Of a stretch of 64,000 bases of DNA, positions 13,501 to 27,000 are shown one piece after another (the stretch's first letter is position 1; each line of letters opens with the position of its first letter). The notes below the pieces were generated by a model. The model did not search any database, was not told the origin of the DNA, and saw nothing but the letters and a program-made list of their open reading frames with translations. The stretch is from Sebastes aleutianus. Taxonomy: Eukaryota; Chordata; Actinopteri; Perciformes; Sebastidae. The position numbers and the translations under genes were made by a program. The DNA lies in contig CAKAKS010000001.1 in the NCBI GenBank assembly GCA_916700875.1, positions 10,851,741-10,915,740 of the forward strand, in the 5' to 3' direction.

Positions 13501-16500
13501 ATGACAGATAGGAGATCCTTCCCTCTGTTCCAGCCATGTGGAAGACCTCTGCCTCATGTTGTTACCCAGCATGCATTTCAGCAGTCTATTTCAGTCGCTG
13601 GGTGTCCAACACTATTAACATAAAAGGTCCCAACATTATGGGCTTAGTAATTCATGCTAATCATATGGGGTCTAATTAATGATAATGTATGTGGCAGTGA
13701 ACTGAACGTTCAGCACCCTGCACTTTAAATCTTAGTCAGTCCGTTTAGAAGGGAGATATTTTATAGCTGAGATATCTACGAGGAGGCGTCTTAAGTGGTG
13801 TAAGATGAATACCACAATGACCTTGGCTCAGTTCTGGCCTGTTTCTCACTCCTTGAGTCTCCTGAATTTCTTCACTACTTCACTATCAAATACAGACAAA
13901 CGTGCACAGAAATAATCTTAAAAAAACAGTACAAGCAACAACAAAAAAAACTCTCTAAAGCTACATTCGCACCAAATCAGGCATTGCGGCGAAAACGCCA
14001 TTCCTCTCATTCATTTGAATATGGGTAGTATGTTTAGGCTGTGGCAAAGGGGACCACAGGGGATACCGGAAAAAAAACGCAGTGGCCTGTGGCGAAAAGT
14101 ATAAACAAAATCAACTGTTAAAGAAACACAACCCAACGTCACTACGCTGCGGTGGCCAATCACGTAACCGACGATCAGAACGGAAGACGCCAATGGAAGA
14201 AGAACCGCGTAGAATTGTGGCATTCTGCTGTTTACCAAGCCACTGTGGGGATGGAAGAGAGACTGATTGTCGCCATGATGACCTTTTCCAGAGCTGTACA
14301 ACCCTGCCATGAGGGAGTACAAAGACGTCAATCGTCTTGTTGTTATACCGCTCTTCAAGTTGGGTTAAATTCCACAAGATGACATCACACAAATGGGCCA
14401 TTTAAGTGACACTCCCACACCGTCGCACAACCCTGCTAACCGCAACCTAATACTACATTTTGGTAGATCATCCCATGCTAGAGGTTGTGCACTGCGGTTG
14501 GGCGATGTTAAAATTTTCCAACCGCACATCGTCAGCGGAACAACCGGCGATTGACGATATATTTGCAACCCCCCTCCCCTACCCCGCTGCGTAGTTTCAG
14601 CTGGGAGATCAGCTGTTCTAGTAGCAGAGCATCATAAAACACACTTGAAACAAAATAAGACTAACCAACAGTCTTTCCAACAATCATCAACTCTGGTTTG
14701 GTGAAAATAAACCCTAATTTCAAAAAGTTAGATGTGAAAATATGCCGGCTCTACACTTGTTTCCCCCGCTGTCTCTCTTTCTCTGCCTGCAGGGCAGCGG
14801 ATGAGTGGCTCTCGTTGACAAACTAACTGGCGATGTACTCAGCCAATCGCTTAACCGCACTTGATGTTACTGAATGTGGAAGTGACCAATGTCGCTGCCC
14901 TGTTTAAGTGACTAACACACAGCAGCACAACAGTCAGCGTTTGCCATTGTGGAAAAATGAAAGAGGGGAAATCCGTGCTGAAATACTGAAGAGCTGCTTC
15001 ACAGTCGACTGCATAAACAAACTCAGGATGCAACATTTAAAACACAAGTTTACATATAAAGCGAAGAAAGAGAAGCAACATGATGCAATACGTCCTAAGG
15101 GGCTGTGTAGCATATTCTGATTTAAGCAAGATTATTAGACACTACCATTAAAGTCCTAGTTGATGTGGCTAACAAATTCTGCCTTGAAATAGGAGCAGGT
15201 GTCTATAAGGCTTCAGGCGGTCTTCAATGTAATGCTAGTTCTCAACTTACCGATCACATTTCAATGTCCGGATCCCTTTTGATTGAGATGGCCCTTATTT
15301 TTTACAAGACTGGTATCACGTCATGTCACTACATAACCTCGAGAACAAAACCGGAGAGTGAATCAGAGTTTTACGACAAAATCAAACAAAGGAACCCAAA
15401 GATTTATCACATTATTGGCCCACTTGGTTTAGTTCACTTCTGCCTTGGGCCAGTTCTTGGGAAAATGTAACCTCATTGGTTGCCAAGATTTGTCAGTTAG
15501 TATGTTTGAGTTTGGTTTATATGTACTGTTTGGGCTTTCGGGGGAAACAGGCTCACAGCAATTCCACTCTTGTTTATGTGACAAGAGATATTAGCACAGG
15601 AATCTGCTGAATTATTAATAAAGTGACCCAATTAATGAGCAGAAACTCATTTCCATCACTGGTCCACTTGTTATTACACTGAAGCAGCCACGGACAAACA
15701 CTGGTATACTATACTACAGACAAATAAATCTGGACATGTCATCTATCTATGTGCACACACTCCTACTTGTTCCTGTAAAGTTAGAAACTCTAAAGACCAC
15801 TGGAATCACTGCCAGCATTGTACTTCTCTTCTTCCTATCTGTCATGTTCTAGTTCAAATAGCCCTTAATAACTTTAAAAAAACAACATTTGCTACAGCAT
15901 TGAACTGTGTTTTTGATTGCAGCTGTGAGGAACTAACTAGTAATTGTAGTGAAACACCTCACAGTCACCTACTTCCTGTTGACACAAATACATGAACACA
16001 ATCTCTCTCTCAGGCACCAAAAACAAGGACACAATCAGTCACTTAGAGACACACGCAACCAAACACACTCTCACACATCCTCTGCCTCCTGTAACCCACA
16101 CATCGCTCAGTTAACAGCCTCCGTGGGGAGTCATCACACGCAGGGCTATTTATAGGGGATTCATTAATAGTGAGATGAACTTCACTCTGTCATAAAGGAA
16201 GCCACAATGACTATGAAGATGTCACTTGCTGACTAAATCACACCCCCAGTTTGGAGAAGCAGACAGGAGTTACCACACGGAAGCAAAGCAATGTACTGCT
16301 GAGGACGGGGACGGCAGCAAAACGTATTTTAGACACCTAAAAGAAAGGGCATAGACTGTATAGTTGTCTCACGGCAAGGTAATCTGGCAAAAAATATTAT
16401 AAACATAGCGTACACTTAAACTGATATTGATGCTTTTAGTGAGCCTTTGTTTTAGGTGTCTAAAATAGGTTTTTGGCCACCGACCCCGTCCACAGCAGTA

Positions 16501-19500
16501 CATTGATTTGCTCCCGTGCTGGTACTCCTGTCTGCTTCTCCAAACTGGGGGTGTGCTGACCATCATCTACTGTAGGTAATACATTGACTATGGATAAGTA
16601 CCTCATACAAAACCACTTCAAAACACCCAAACTATCCCTTTAACATCCATAAACAAACAGTTGTCCTCTGAGTTCCTGAATAATTCATATTGTGGAGATA
16701 ATAAGTTGAACTTCCTTCAATAAACTAAACTGATCTCCACTCTTTCTGTCCCTGTCCACAAGTCATTACGTCCACGTACACGCATGATCACTGCCCAGCA
16801 CGTAGACGCCACACAATGGCAGATTTACACAAACCACTGCCAAGCTAATTAACTAGAGAGGTCGCTGTCAGAGCTTCCTGTGCATCCCATAATTTATCAC
16901 ATCTCCTGGAGAGACCTCACTCTTACTAATCATTCTAATTCTCCCATTTTTTCTGTTTTATAGCTGAAATCCATTTTATTTTTCTACTAATTACATTTTT
17001 TCCTCATCCTAGGGTCTTTTATGGTCTGCGGGTTCTTGTAGTGTTCACGGTACAAATCAATACAGTCTATCAGGAATTCTACATAGTGAAACTAATGGAT
17101 GTTCACAGCTTCGTCAGGCTTTCTTTCGAATTTACTGGAGACATTTGTGTTACAACAGTGATGATATGGCACATTGTTGCACAAGAGAGAGATAACATAT
17201 GAGAAGGCTGCATGTCTCGGTGAGGGCGTTTACAGCTGCTCTCTATCTCAGAGTCGATTGGCTAGGGGGGATTTATAATCCAGATACAGCAGCATTTGTA
17301 AAACAGAGAGAGCTCCGTCTTTCATTTCTTTGTGTCACTGTGTTTTAACTTTGTGGTCAGCAGAGTGAGGGATAAATACCAAGCCACCAGATTTAAAAAA
17401 AATCACAACTTGCTTACTTCCCTGGCCTGGTGGTCAGCTCCTCTGGCTTCAATACTAGTAGCTCTGTTCACTCTTCTGTAAGATCTCTGGGAATTATCTT
17501 TCTATATTGAGAAGGTTCTTGTACATTGTACACACCACAGAATTTGGAGTAGAACGGACATTGCCATTCAAATCAACGTAGGCAATTTTTATGTGTACCG
17601 TTGCCACTGGGACCATTGTAGCGGGCTAACTTCAGCATAAACTAAACCAACTTATGGCAAAATTCTAATTATGTTATTAATAAAACCGAAACATCTTTTA
17701 GTTTAGTGATCGTTTATGAAGAATACAAATAATATGTTAAAAACTAAAAAACACATCTTCACATAATGAAATAAGGGTTGGTGCTCTTGAAATTGTTCAT
17801 GATAGAAATATCAATTTACTGCTACAACGCAATGTACAATGAAATGAAAAACAGGCCGTATAAGGTCAATAGCATGGGACGTAATCGCACCTGCAGTTAA
17901 TTTGATTCCAGCCAAACTGTAATGGAAAAAATGAACACAGACGTGCACACAGTGACATTTACAAACCAGGAATTGAAAACAAAAGTCACAGGGACATACT
18001 GTAGCTCGTTTGTTGAGAACATGAATGTTGGACATTTCAGCCCTCTTGCTGTAATTTATATTGCAATTCAGATGTCAACCTGCTCTCTCATAAATTACAT
18101 TGTTACGATACAAAACACACTGCTGTTCATAAATAAGCAGACAAACATGATGCTGCGTGACAGGACTTTGAATGACATTGTTCTTATCTGCCCAGATGAA
18201 CTGATCTGTATCATGTGGTTGTGTGTGTACAGGTCTGTGTATTTACATGTTTGTGTAGATTCCTGTGCAAACTCCTCATTATGTGACAAGCATACTGTAT
18301 GCTGTGGAGCTACTTTTATCCAAACCTCTTTGGATCGTAATGAATATGTTTACATGCACACTCATATTCCGAATATGACAATATTCTGAATTTGATTTTG
18401 GATATGCGTAAATATCACAACACCGACCTTTTCAAGAAGGTGGTTGAAGAAATTAAAGAGGGAGGCCGTGTTTGCACGGTTGAACAAGTCCGCCACCGGT
18501 TACGTTAACTGGAGTATGCACGGCTGCATGTAAACAGGAATATTAGAGGAATATTCATTTTCATTAGCCATGTAAACAGCTTAGTAGTAATTTGGTATTT
18601 TTCAGAATAAGGGGCAAAAAACTGAATATTTGTGCATGTAAACGTAATCACTGATTCCAATCATTGTGAGCACAGATGCTGTAGACGCAGTGAGAAACAA
18701 ATCACAGACTAGTGGCCAGATGTATAAAAAATATGCATACACAATTTTCCACACATAAACATACTGCATTCTGTTTTTGTAATTATTAATGAGTGAGTTT
18801 ACATTTGAGCCATCAAATATCTCGATGAGTTTTAGTCGTGAATCTACACAGTCTACAGAGTTTTATGCATGTGGCCGCTGGGCAGTGTTTGCTCCCTGCT
18901 GAGCCAACTTAATAGGAAAAAGACCACACTATTAAAACCAATCACTGTGATTCAACCAGTCTCTAACTTTACAAAAGTTTGACACTTCAAGTCTCCAGCG
19001 TCCTTGTTGTTAGAGACTTAGAGCTAAATAATGAAATGCAAATCGTAGCTGATTCAATGTAAGGTTGATTGGTCAAGGCGTAATAGAGTGCAAGAAGTTG
19101 TTATGGAGTTACTGTTTACAGAGTAAATTACCTGCTCTTTGTATTTCTTCCACAGTCATTCCTTGACACAAGTTGTTTGTTTTGGACAGCTGACATTTAT
19201 TTTTAAATCGCATCATTAATGTTTGCCTGGAAGGTTAATTATATTTATAACCTTAATCTATCCAGGGATGGTTTACTGAGCAGAACAAATGTCTCACCTT
19301 CTGTTTTCGATATCCTGATGGAAAAAGTGTCTCCCTTCTTCCATCACAAATTACAGAGCGGCTGCGACTGTACAATTCAGTGATTTTCTTATAAAACACC
19401 TGTCCTCTGCTCTAATTTATACTTTTCTTAACGTTTAGAAACTGAGATCCTTTTATACAGGTACAGTAGGCAAGTGCCTTGCTCAGGTGTTCAGACTGTT

Positions 19501-22500
19501 ACTTTAACCTTTTTAGGGATTGAAGACAATGATTTTACAGTTGCCCCAAAATCTGTTTGGGTTTTTTGTTTTCACAAAAAAGGGTCATATTTCTATTTAA
19601 AGGTGTTAAATGTGAGATTGGGAGCATTTCTATTGCCTCCACATGGCTCTCAACATGGGGACGACTGACCCGGCGGCCCACAGCAAACGGTGCTAACAGC
19701 ACTAACAATGAAAACAACGGCACCAGTGCTGACAGAGATAACAGTGTTAACCTGGGGGGGAACCAGGTGGGAGGATGGGTGCAACACTTATGCAACGGCG
19801 GCATCGGTTCGGACGGCTAGCGGTGGCCTTTAGCTAGCCAGTGGGGCAAGCTCCTATGCACGAACACTAAACTTGTAAAAGGCATGTGTGGCCGGGCCGG
19901 CTATGTAAACAAAGCAAGGAGAAGTTCAAATTACAACTCACACAGTGGGAGAGTGACTTAGGTAGACATTACTCCTCTATATCTTAACATAACAAATAGT
20001 TGTTTGCTGCTTTATTAATGCTCTGGATATCAAATTGTTTTTAACTCAGTACAACTAATGTAATGTCTAACCATGCTTCCCGCTGTTAAATCAATTATTG
20101 CGCTGCTTCGTCTGACTGGATGTTTTGACGTTTAAATCATAAAATGATATGTAATTCAGAGGACATTTTTTTTCTTCTTTTGGCCGTTGTAGAGTTTTTA
20201 AAATACTACTATATTTCAGTGACCTTCTGTGGCTCTGAGCCCCACAGGCTGTTTGGCTCACAGTTTGGTATTCATATCATTCCTGGACTGTTTACAGTGG
20301 AATTAATGGTCTGTTGTCTCCCATCAAAACGGCTGCAGACAGTTTTTAGACGGAACAGACAGCAACTTACACAGCGTCATTATGAGGGGAAAAACAGAGC
20401 AAAATAGCCCTGTCTTTACTGGGTTGTCATGCCTAGAGCAAAGGCCCCGGAGTCAGAACTACTCAGTGTCTGGTTAAATTCTTTATAGGACACAAGCCTG
20501 CTCTGGGATGCCGGGTTTAGACTGTGACCTGACAAGCTCTGAGAAGACAAATAAAACAGTGCATAAAAGGGATGTTATAAAAGAGATATAACAATGGCTA
20601 GTTGAGGGGAAAAAGCAGTTAAATGGAATATAAACAAGCTAATCAGTGGCTAAATTGAATATTGTAGTTAATGAGACTGTATATTAGTGAATGAAAAGTG
20701 GAAATATGGAATAAAAAGTGGTTGAATTGCATGAAAGTATGTCAAAATAAGAGCTTTGATGTCAAAAGGAAATACAGTGCAGTATGTGTCAGAATTAGGG
20801 CTGTCGATCGAAAGTATTTAATCGCGATTAATTGTATGATTGTCCATAGTTAACTGCCATTAATAGCAAAAAAAAACTTTAAAACTGAGCCCGCTACAAC
20901 CTAAAAATCGCAAGTTGCGTTAATGCATTAAAGAAATAAGTGGCGTTAAAACGTGGGCGCGTTATTATCGCGTTAACTTTGACAGCCCTAGTCAGAATAC
21001 ATTGGTTTGTTCCTGCACTCTGCATGAATGGTCCTGTAATCAGCTGGTTAATTGTCCCACACATATACAAAACAAGCTGCTATGTTGTTATCTATCTGTT
21101 CTCCTGAGCTTTTGCATACAGGTCACTGAGGTCAGGCTGAAAATACCACACAATTTCCATATGCAAAGATGTGAATCTAATGTTTTGAATAAGGCCCTGG
21201 CAAATTCCTTGATCTAAAAATGACACTGCAATAAAAGCACTTCCTGCACAGCACTATTTAGTTACAGTACAATTTTAAAACTGTTAAATTGTTAGCAATA
21301 TTATTTGTTTTAGAATTATTACAATGACTACAATTATCATTTTCTTATTGAGTGATGGGATAATAGAGGTACAGTTCCAGCAGTGTGAAAGCAGGGAGGG
21401 GCTGGAGGGCGACTGTCCAAGCCTCGCAAACCACAATCACACTGCTGAATGCAGGCCATTGTTGGAGTTTGTAAAAGCTATGGAGCCACCAGACCATGTA
21501 ACACTCACTACTCAGCCCCCAGTAGTGGCCTAGATACTGGGGCACTGCACTAGTTTGATGCTCTTCTTCATCTGCTGTTGTGGGGTTGCCACCCTGAGGG
21601 ACAGTTTCATGTGTCATTTGGCTTTCGCTCAAGCAGGAATTACAGCCCTTTTAACAAAGTTCCTGGAGGTAAATCTTCCTCCTGCTGTGTTTGAATCGTC
21701 GCCTGTGGTCAACAAGAGGCACACTATCAACAAGCAGCCATTCGGCCAGGCAGCTGTTGGCCACAGTTTGAGCTAGCGGGTCAGATAATAGAGAAATGTG
21801 ATGATGCTGCACTCAATTTAACAAAAGTGAACAGCTGAATTGATTAATGGCTTTTTAAAGGGCAACTGCTACCTGAAAAATTACCATCTAATATTTTGGT
21901 TAAGTAGATAAAAAAGTATTTGTATACTAAAGTTTCAGTATTTCGTCATATTCATCACTCTACTTTTGTGCTAATAACATAGACTGTACAGAAGATGTGG
22001 ACGTAGTCACAGTGACTGCACCTATTGGTTTGCAGACTGCCGTTTTGAAGCCATGAGTTCGGCATTTTGTCCGTTGCCATCTTGATTTTTGTGCAACCAG
22101 AAGTCACACGAGAGGGTGGAACAAAGTACAACCGAACACTGAATAAGACATTTTTTGGCGACCAATAGGTTGTAATTAACTTTCATGAACTGAAAACACA
22201 CTGTGAAAGAGTTAAAGTTGTAAAACGAAAACACGGACAACTCCCGGACCGGACAACGTCGTGGTAGTGACCTGTCAATCACAAGGTAGCCACGCCCTAA
22301 AGCATCCCCTGCTTTATGGTCTATTTGACTCTAAATGGGACCATAATTTACTAAATGAACATCATGCTGTATTGAAGAAGACTTGAAACTAGCAATTGAG
22401 ACCATAAACTCATGTTTACAATGTTTACTGAGGTAATAAATCAGGTGAGAAGTAGGGTCATTTTCTCATAGACGTCTATACAATCAGAGGAGTCGCCCCC

Positions 22501-23948
22501 TGCTGGCTATTAGAAAGAATGCACATTTAAGACACTTCTGCATTGGCTTCACTTTTCAGACCCGGAGGTTGACCACTGGTTAGTAACCAGTTTAAAGAAA
22601 AAATTACATTTTGGAAGGAAACTTTGTCAGTATGTGTAGGTTGGTGAAAATGTATAATTCATGCTTTTCAAGCCTGAACTTCACATCTTTCTACCTTAAA
22701 TCTTCTCTTTGCTGCTGTCATGTAAAGTTCATGTCTTTTTCTATCTTGTATAAGTGAGTTTTATGGCATTGCTTATAAAAAGCTATTCAGCTGAAATGGA
22801 CTGGAATATTTCTCTATATATGTGATATAAAAAAACATCATTAAATTTAAAGTGAAATGAAGATGACACCGCAGGGGGGAAATGCGTCTTTATTGACGGA
22901 GTCTTACATGTTTGCTTTCGCCTTTATTCAGACGTTGTAAGCATCAGTGAGAAAATGAGTTTTCTCACATAAATTCACTCAACAGCAGCGCTCCCTTATT
23001 TTCTATTCTGCCATGCCTTGCTTGTCATCTCCAGTTTGTTGTTTGTTTGATCATGTTGTATTCCTACGCAAATATATATATATATTTGTCCCCCTCTTCT
23101 CTGTTTTAATTTCTCCACTTCTCAAATAACAAATCTAAACTACAACCCGACAAGACTACCCAACTCGAACTAAACCAAACTTCTGCTGAAGTAAAGGTGG
23201 ACGGTCGTGTACTATGCAGCTCGTTGGAAAGCGCTTGGCGTTGTTCTCAAAGAGTCTTTGTTTGGCTGCAGATTCCAGCGACCTTGCTGGACACCGGTAG
23301 GGAGAGGGAGTGAGCGAGAGACAAAGAAAAAGAGAGGGAGGTGGATGTAGGGGGAGAGAGAGAGAGAAAAGAGAGAGAGGGAGCTGAGGGCGAAAGAGGA
23401 GACAGAAGAAGAGAGAAAAGAAGAGAGGGGGTGTTGTAGGAAAATGAGAATAAAAGCGTGAGAGATAGAAACAACAATAAAGTCGGAGCAAGAGAGACTG
23501 AGAAATAAAGGTGTAGTGAAAGAGATGTAGATGAAAATAGACGATGTAAGAGAGAGGGCTGGAGAAACAGAAGAGAGGAACATGTGAGCGTTCTGGTGAA
23601 AAAGAAACAGAGAAAGAGGGAAAGTGTGATGGAATTTGTGCATGTAAAAGAGAAAGGCATATGTATGAAATGGTGTTCTCGTCTGAGAGAGAGTGAGATC
23701 GAGAGAAGCCAGAGACATGTCTGACAAAAGGCTTTTTGTTGTGGAAGTGGCCATTTTGAATCTTCTCCTGGTTCCGGACGGCTCCACTTCACCGAGTCCC
23801 AGCCTAGTTGTGTGGCCTACTTTCTCATTAAGTCTCCACTTGTACGATGACGGCGTTTACTCTGCGCCGGCCTACTCACTATTTATGGCAAACATCATTA
23901 CAATTCCTCCAGACGTGGCGCAGCTCGATGCCACACAGATGAAAAGAG

Positions 23949-24023
<75 letters not shown>

Positions 24024-27000
24024 AGGGCACATGGTATATTTATGTGATGTATTTGTTAGCTGTGCTTATGCATGTTTAAGCTTGTTAACTACAAATTGCA
24101 AAAACACTTTTGATATGTGCCAACCGTTTTTCAACAAGGACTGTTTGACGGTTCTTCTTCTTTGTCCATTGAAAGACACTCTGACATCCAGGTTTTGACT
24201 CAGCTGCACAAACAGCTATTATTTTAATGTAAGAGAAGAAGAAGTTAATTCACCATGTCTCTCTTATAAGTTAATTTCTTTTGACAAAATGCTCTTCTGC
24301 AGACATCTCTCAAATCTCAGATGTCAGAGTGTCTTTGAACACCTACAAATTGACAAGGACAATGTCCTTTATCAAGCGAGGATAAGTAACACTTTGATTG
24401 ATTAGCGATCTCCACGCACTGATTTTTATGCTGCGCCGGTATTAACGGAAACGTGTTGGGTGACATTTCAGTTTAGTATGAAATATAATCGCTGTAGTGA
24501 TTTATCAAGCACAAATGCCAAACATTTAATGGATCCAGCTGTTTTATATCTTTGTGAAAAAAAAACGTGTTTCTCTTCGCTACTGGCGCTGTGGTAATTG
24601 ATATAGGTCCTCTTTAGATGCTTGTGAAGCTCAGACACTTATATACATACTGTGCATACTTACAGACATTCAAATGAAACTCGTGAGCTTGTGTTTACAA
24701 CATGGGAAGTCCTGTACACAATATGCTTGGCGTTTAAATGGTTAAGTCGTGAGAACACCACTGCTAAGCAACTGTTGGCGTCTAGAAACAATTTAGCAAG
24801 CTAGCAAGTGGATAACATAATGCAGTAAATGTAAAGGCATAATGACAGAGGAAAAAGATGAGGCCGTTGGGAATATCAACATTTTCCTCAGACATATTAT
24901 AAAATTACGAAGAAAAACAATTAACGACTGAAATTACAATATATTAACTTATTATGCACCGAAAAATGAACTTCCATAGCCTCCGCCCTTTTTTGACAAC
25001 GTCAACAAACACGTCACAACTCGTGAATTCTCAGAAACTTTCCATTTACAAGGTTGTGAATACCACAAGAGGGGGGCGTTCTTATGGACTCTTCTCGGGA
25101 ACACGGTAAACACAATCCCATTTGAAGGCACCAATAGATTCAAAGTCAGAAATACTGACTCGGAATTATGGACATCCGATTTGCAATAGATTGCAGCATA
25201 ATATCCGTAAGAAATATTGACTCTTATCTAGTTCCACCTCATCAGTGTACTCCATAAAAAGAGAAAATGTGTTAATCAGTGTATGAAAACACTGTACGAT
25301 CCCCAATGTGAGAAAATGCCAACATCATAATGCAGGTTAGATTAGATTGGATTAACAGGATTATATCCACAAAGAGAGATTTCTACAGTACAGCAGTGAC
25401 TGCTGATCACAGGGACAGTAAAGATGAACTACACTCACACAGACACAATCTTCTCTATGAATGAATGGGACATAACCTCACTTTGCATGTACTGTAGGCA
25501 CATTCATACACACAGGCTGTCGTGCATACCTACACAGATAAACAGGCCCACATGCAGAGACCTCTGCTGTATTATGCAGTGAGTCACAACACCCTGATTC
25601 ATCTCCATTGATCTAAACCTCGCCAGTAGCATCTGAGTCAGTCAGTCTTTTTGTTATTCCTTTCTGCGAGTCATCTTACATCATTCATAAAGCTGCTTAT
25701 TCCACTGAAGCGCTCACACAAATGAGATGTTATACAACTGAAGTGTCAGAGTTTTGATGCTTCACAATCCGTCGTTTCTTTGACCATCTGTTCTGAAGTT
25801 AATCACCCCACGAACCTCAACCACACAGCAATAAAAACAAAGTACGATATATAGCTATAGCGCTAGCTGTGAGATGCTGAGCTGAAAATTCAGCCGGGAT
25901 GAGCGTGAGTCATGGAAACGGCTTAATATTATGGGCTGTCTTTCCCTTGATGTTGCTCAAGCTAATTAAGCCTTGTACCGAGCTACACAGGTCTGTTTGA
26001 AGTATGCAAGAGGCTCCCTTTAATGGTCTGCTTTTATGCAATTGTGTGTTTTCGCATTTAATTTGAACATGTTTACAACCCAGGGACCGTAGATTATACA
26101 GATAGGGCCTCGGAGCTTAATGTAGATACACCTACTTTTCCTGCTGTGAGTTGCAAATTACTTGGGGGGGGGGAACATTGTCATGAAATTCATCTATTAT
26201 CTTTAAAAAATGCAGAAAATACAACCAACCGCCTGCTGAAAAATATTAATAATCATTATCATTTTGTGCTACCAGTAATTTTGTATGAACCCTGAGTATT
26301 TGTGATTTCTTTTCTGCTTTTATTGTGCTGTATTCTACTCCATTACTGTAGAAATGTGCTTGACAAACAGTAAAAAATCAAAGGGACAAATTGTATTTAT
26401 GTGTTGATAATCACACATAATTGTGATTACAAGAACTGTAAAGCCGGCTGTCAAGGACAGTAAGCTCATTCTACAGGTGCTTTCACTCAGAGGAAGTTGA
26501 GAAAGAAAATGTCAAAGTAAATGTGGTGGTGCACACTGACCCCTACTGTTGGTGACACGTTATCACCCTGTTCTGTAAAGAAACACACCCCTGGGCTGCT
26601 GTTGATGACTGATGAGGGAGCAGCAGGGTCACTCGGTGGCACACGGAGACAGAAAGGTCACAGTGTTTTGTGTTTGTCGTCTGTTTAGGATCGGAGTGCT
26701 GTGTGCGTACGCTGCCAACCAGAACCTGAGCTCTCAGGTGAAGAACATACGCAGATTGGTCAACAGCAACATGAGGGACCTGCACACCTTTGCCAATGAT
26801 ACGCCAATGGTGAGACAGAGTTATTCTACAGGACGTGTACTCTGCTTTGTGTCCTATACAAACGTAATCATTATATTGTGTAACAATTAGGACTGTCAAT
26901 CGATTAAAAGAGTTAATCACGATTAATCGCAAATTAATCACACATGTTTTATCTGTTCAAAATGTACCTTAAAGGGAGATTTGTCAGGTATTTAATACTC

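Larger units (their letters stand above)
7251..26688 (+). other. prom1: 19.4 kb prom1 intron interrupting TM2
   Basis: This is the largest gene-free stretch of the window, and no exon-like ORF with family resemblance was found on either strand. Contents: CA-rich tract near 7425-7492; a local duplication around 8085-8150 and 8435-8490 (shared ATAGACGTTTTATA); inverted-repeat element 10038-10428; repeats 12260-12840; Harbinger-like remnant 13960-14440; repeats 14440-14900, 16240-16641, 18335-18655, 19590-19980, 20796-20990 and 21975-22580; purine tract 23300-23700; (TC)36 at 23951-24022; and a G10 run at 26164-26173. Blocks at 11560-11800, 13370-13740 and 25600-26060 look non-repetitive and rich in TAAT-type words. 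Confidence 0.75.

Noticed and set aside
17922..18389. 155-codon + strand ORF
   Set aside because: AT-rich intron sequence running into a MITE. Codon use is not gene-like and no domain is recognisable.
19557..19820. 87-codon + strand ORF rich in Asn and Ser
   Set aside because: It lies in the same interspersed repeat family; Asn/Ser/Gly runs come from a repeat, not a gene.
23212..23792. Overlapping minus-strand ORFs of 111 to 191 codons
   Set aside because: They are the pyrimidine complement of a GA-rich tract, giving only Ser, Leu, Phe and Pro runs. Several frames are open at once and there is no family resemblance.
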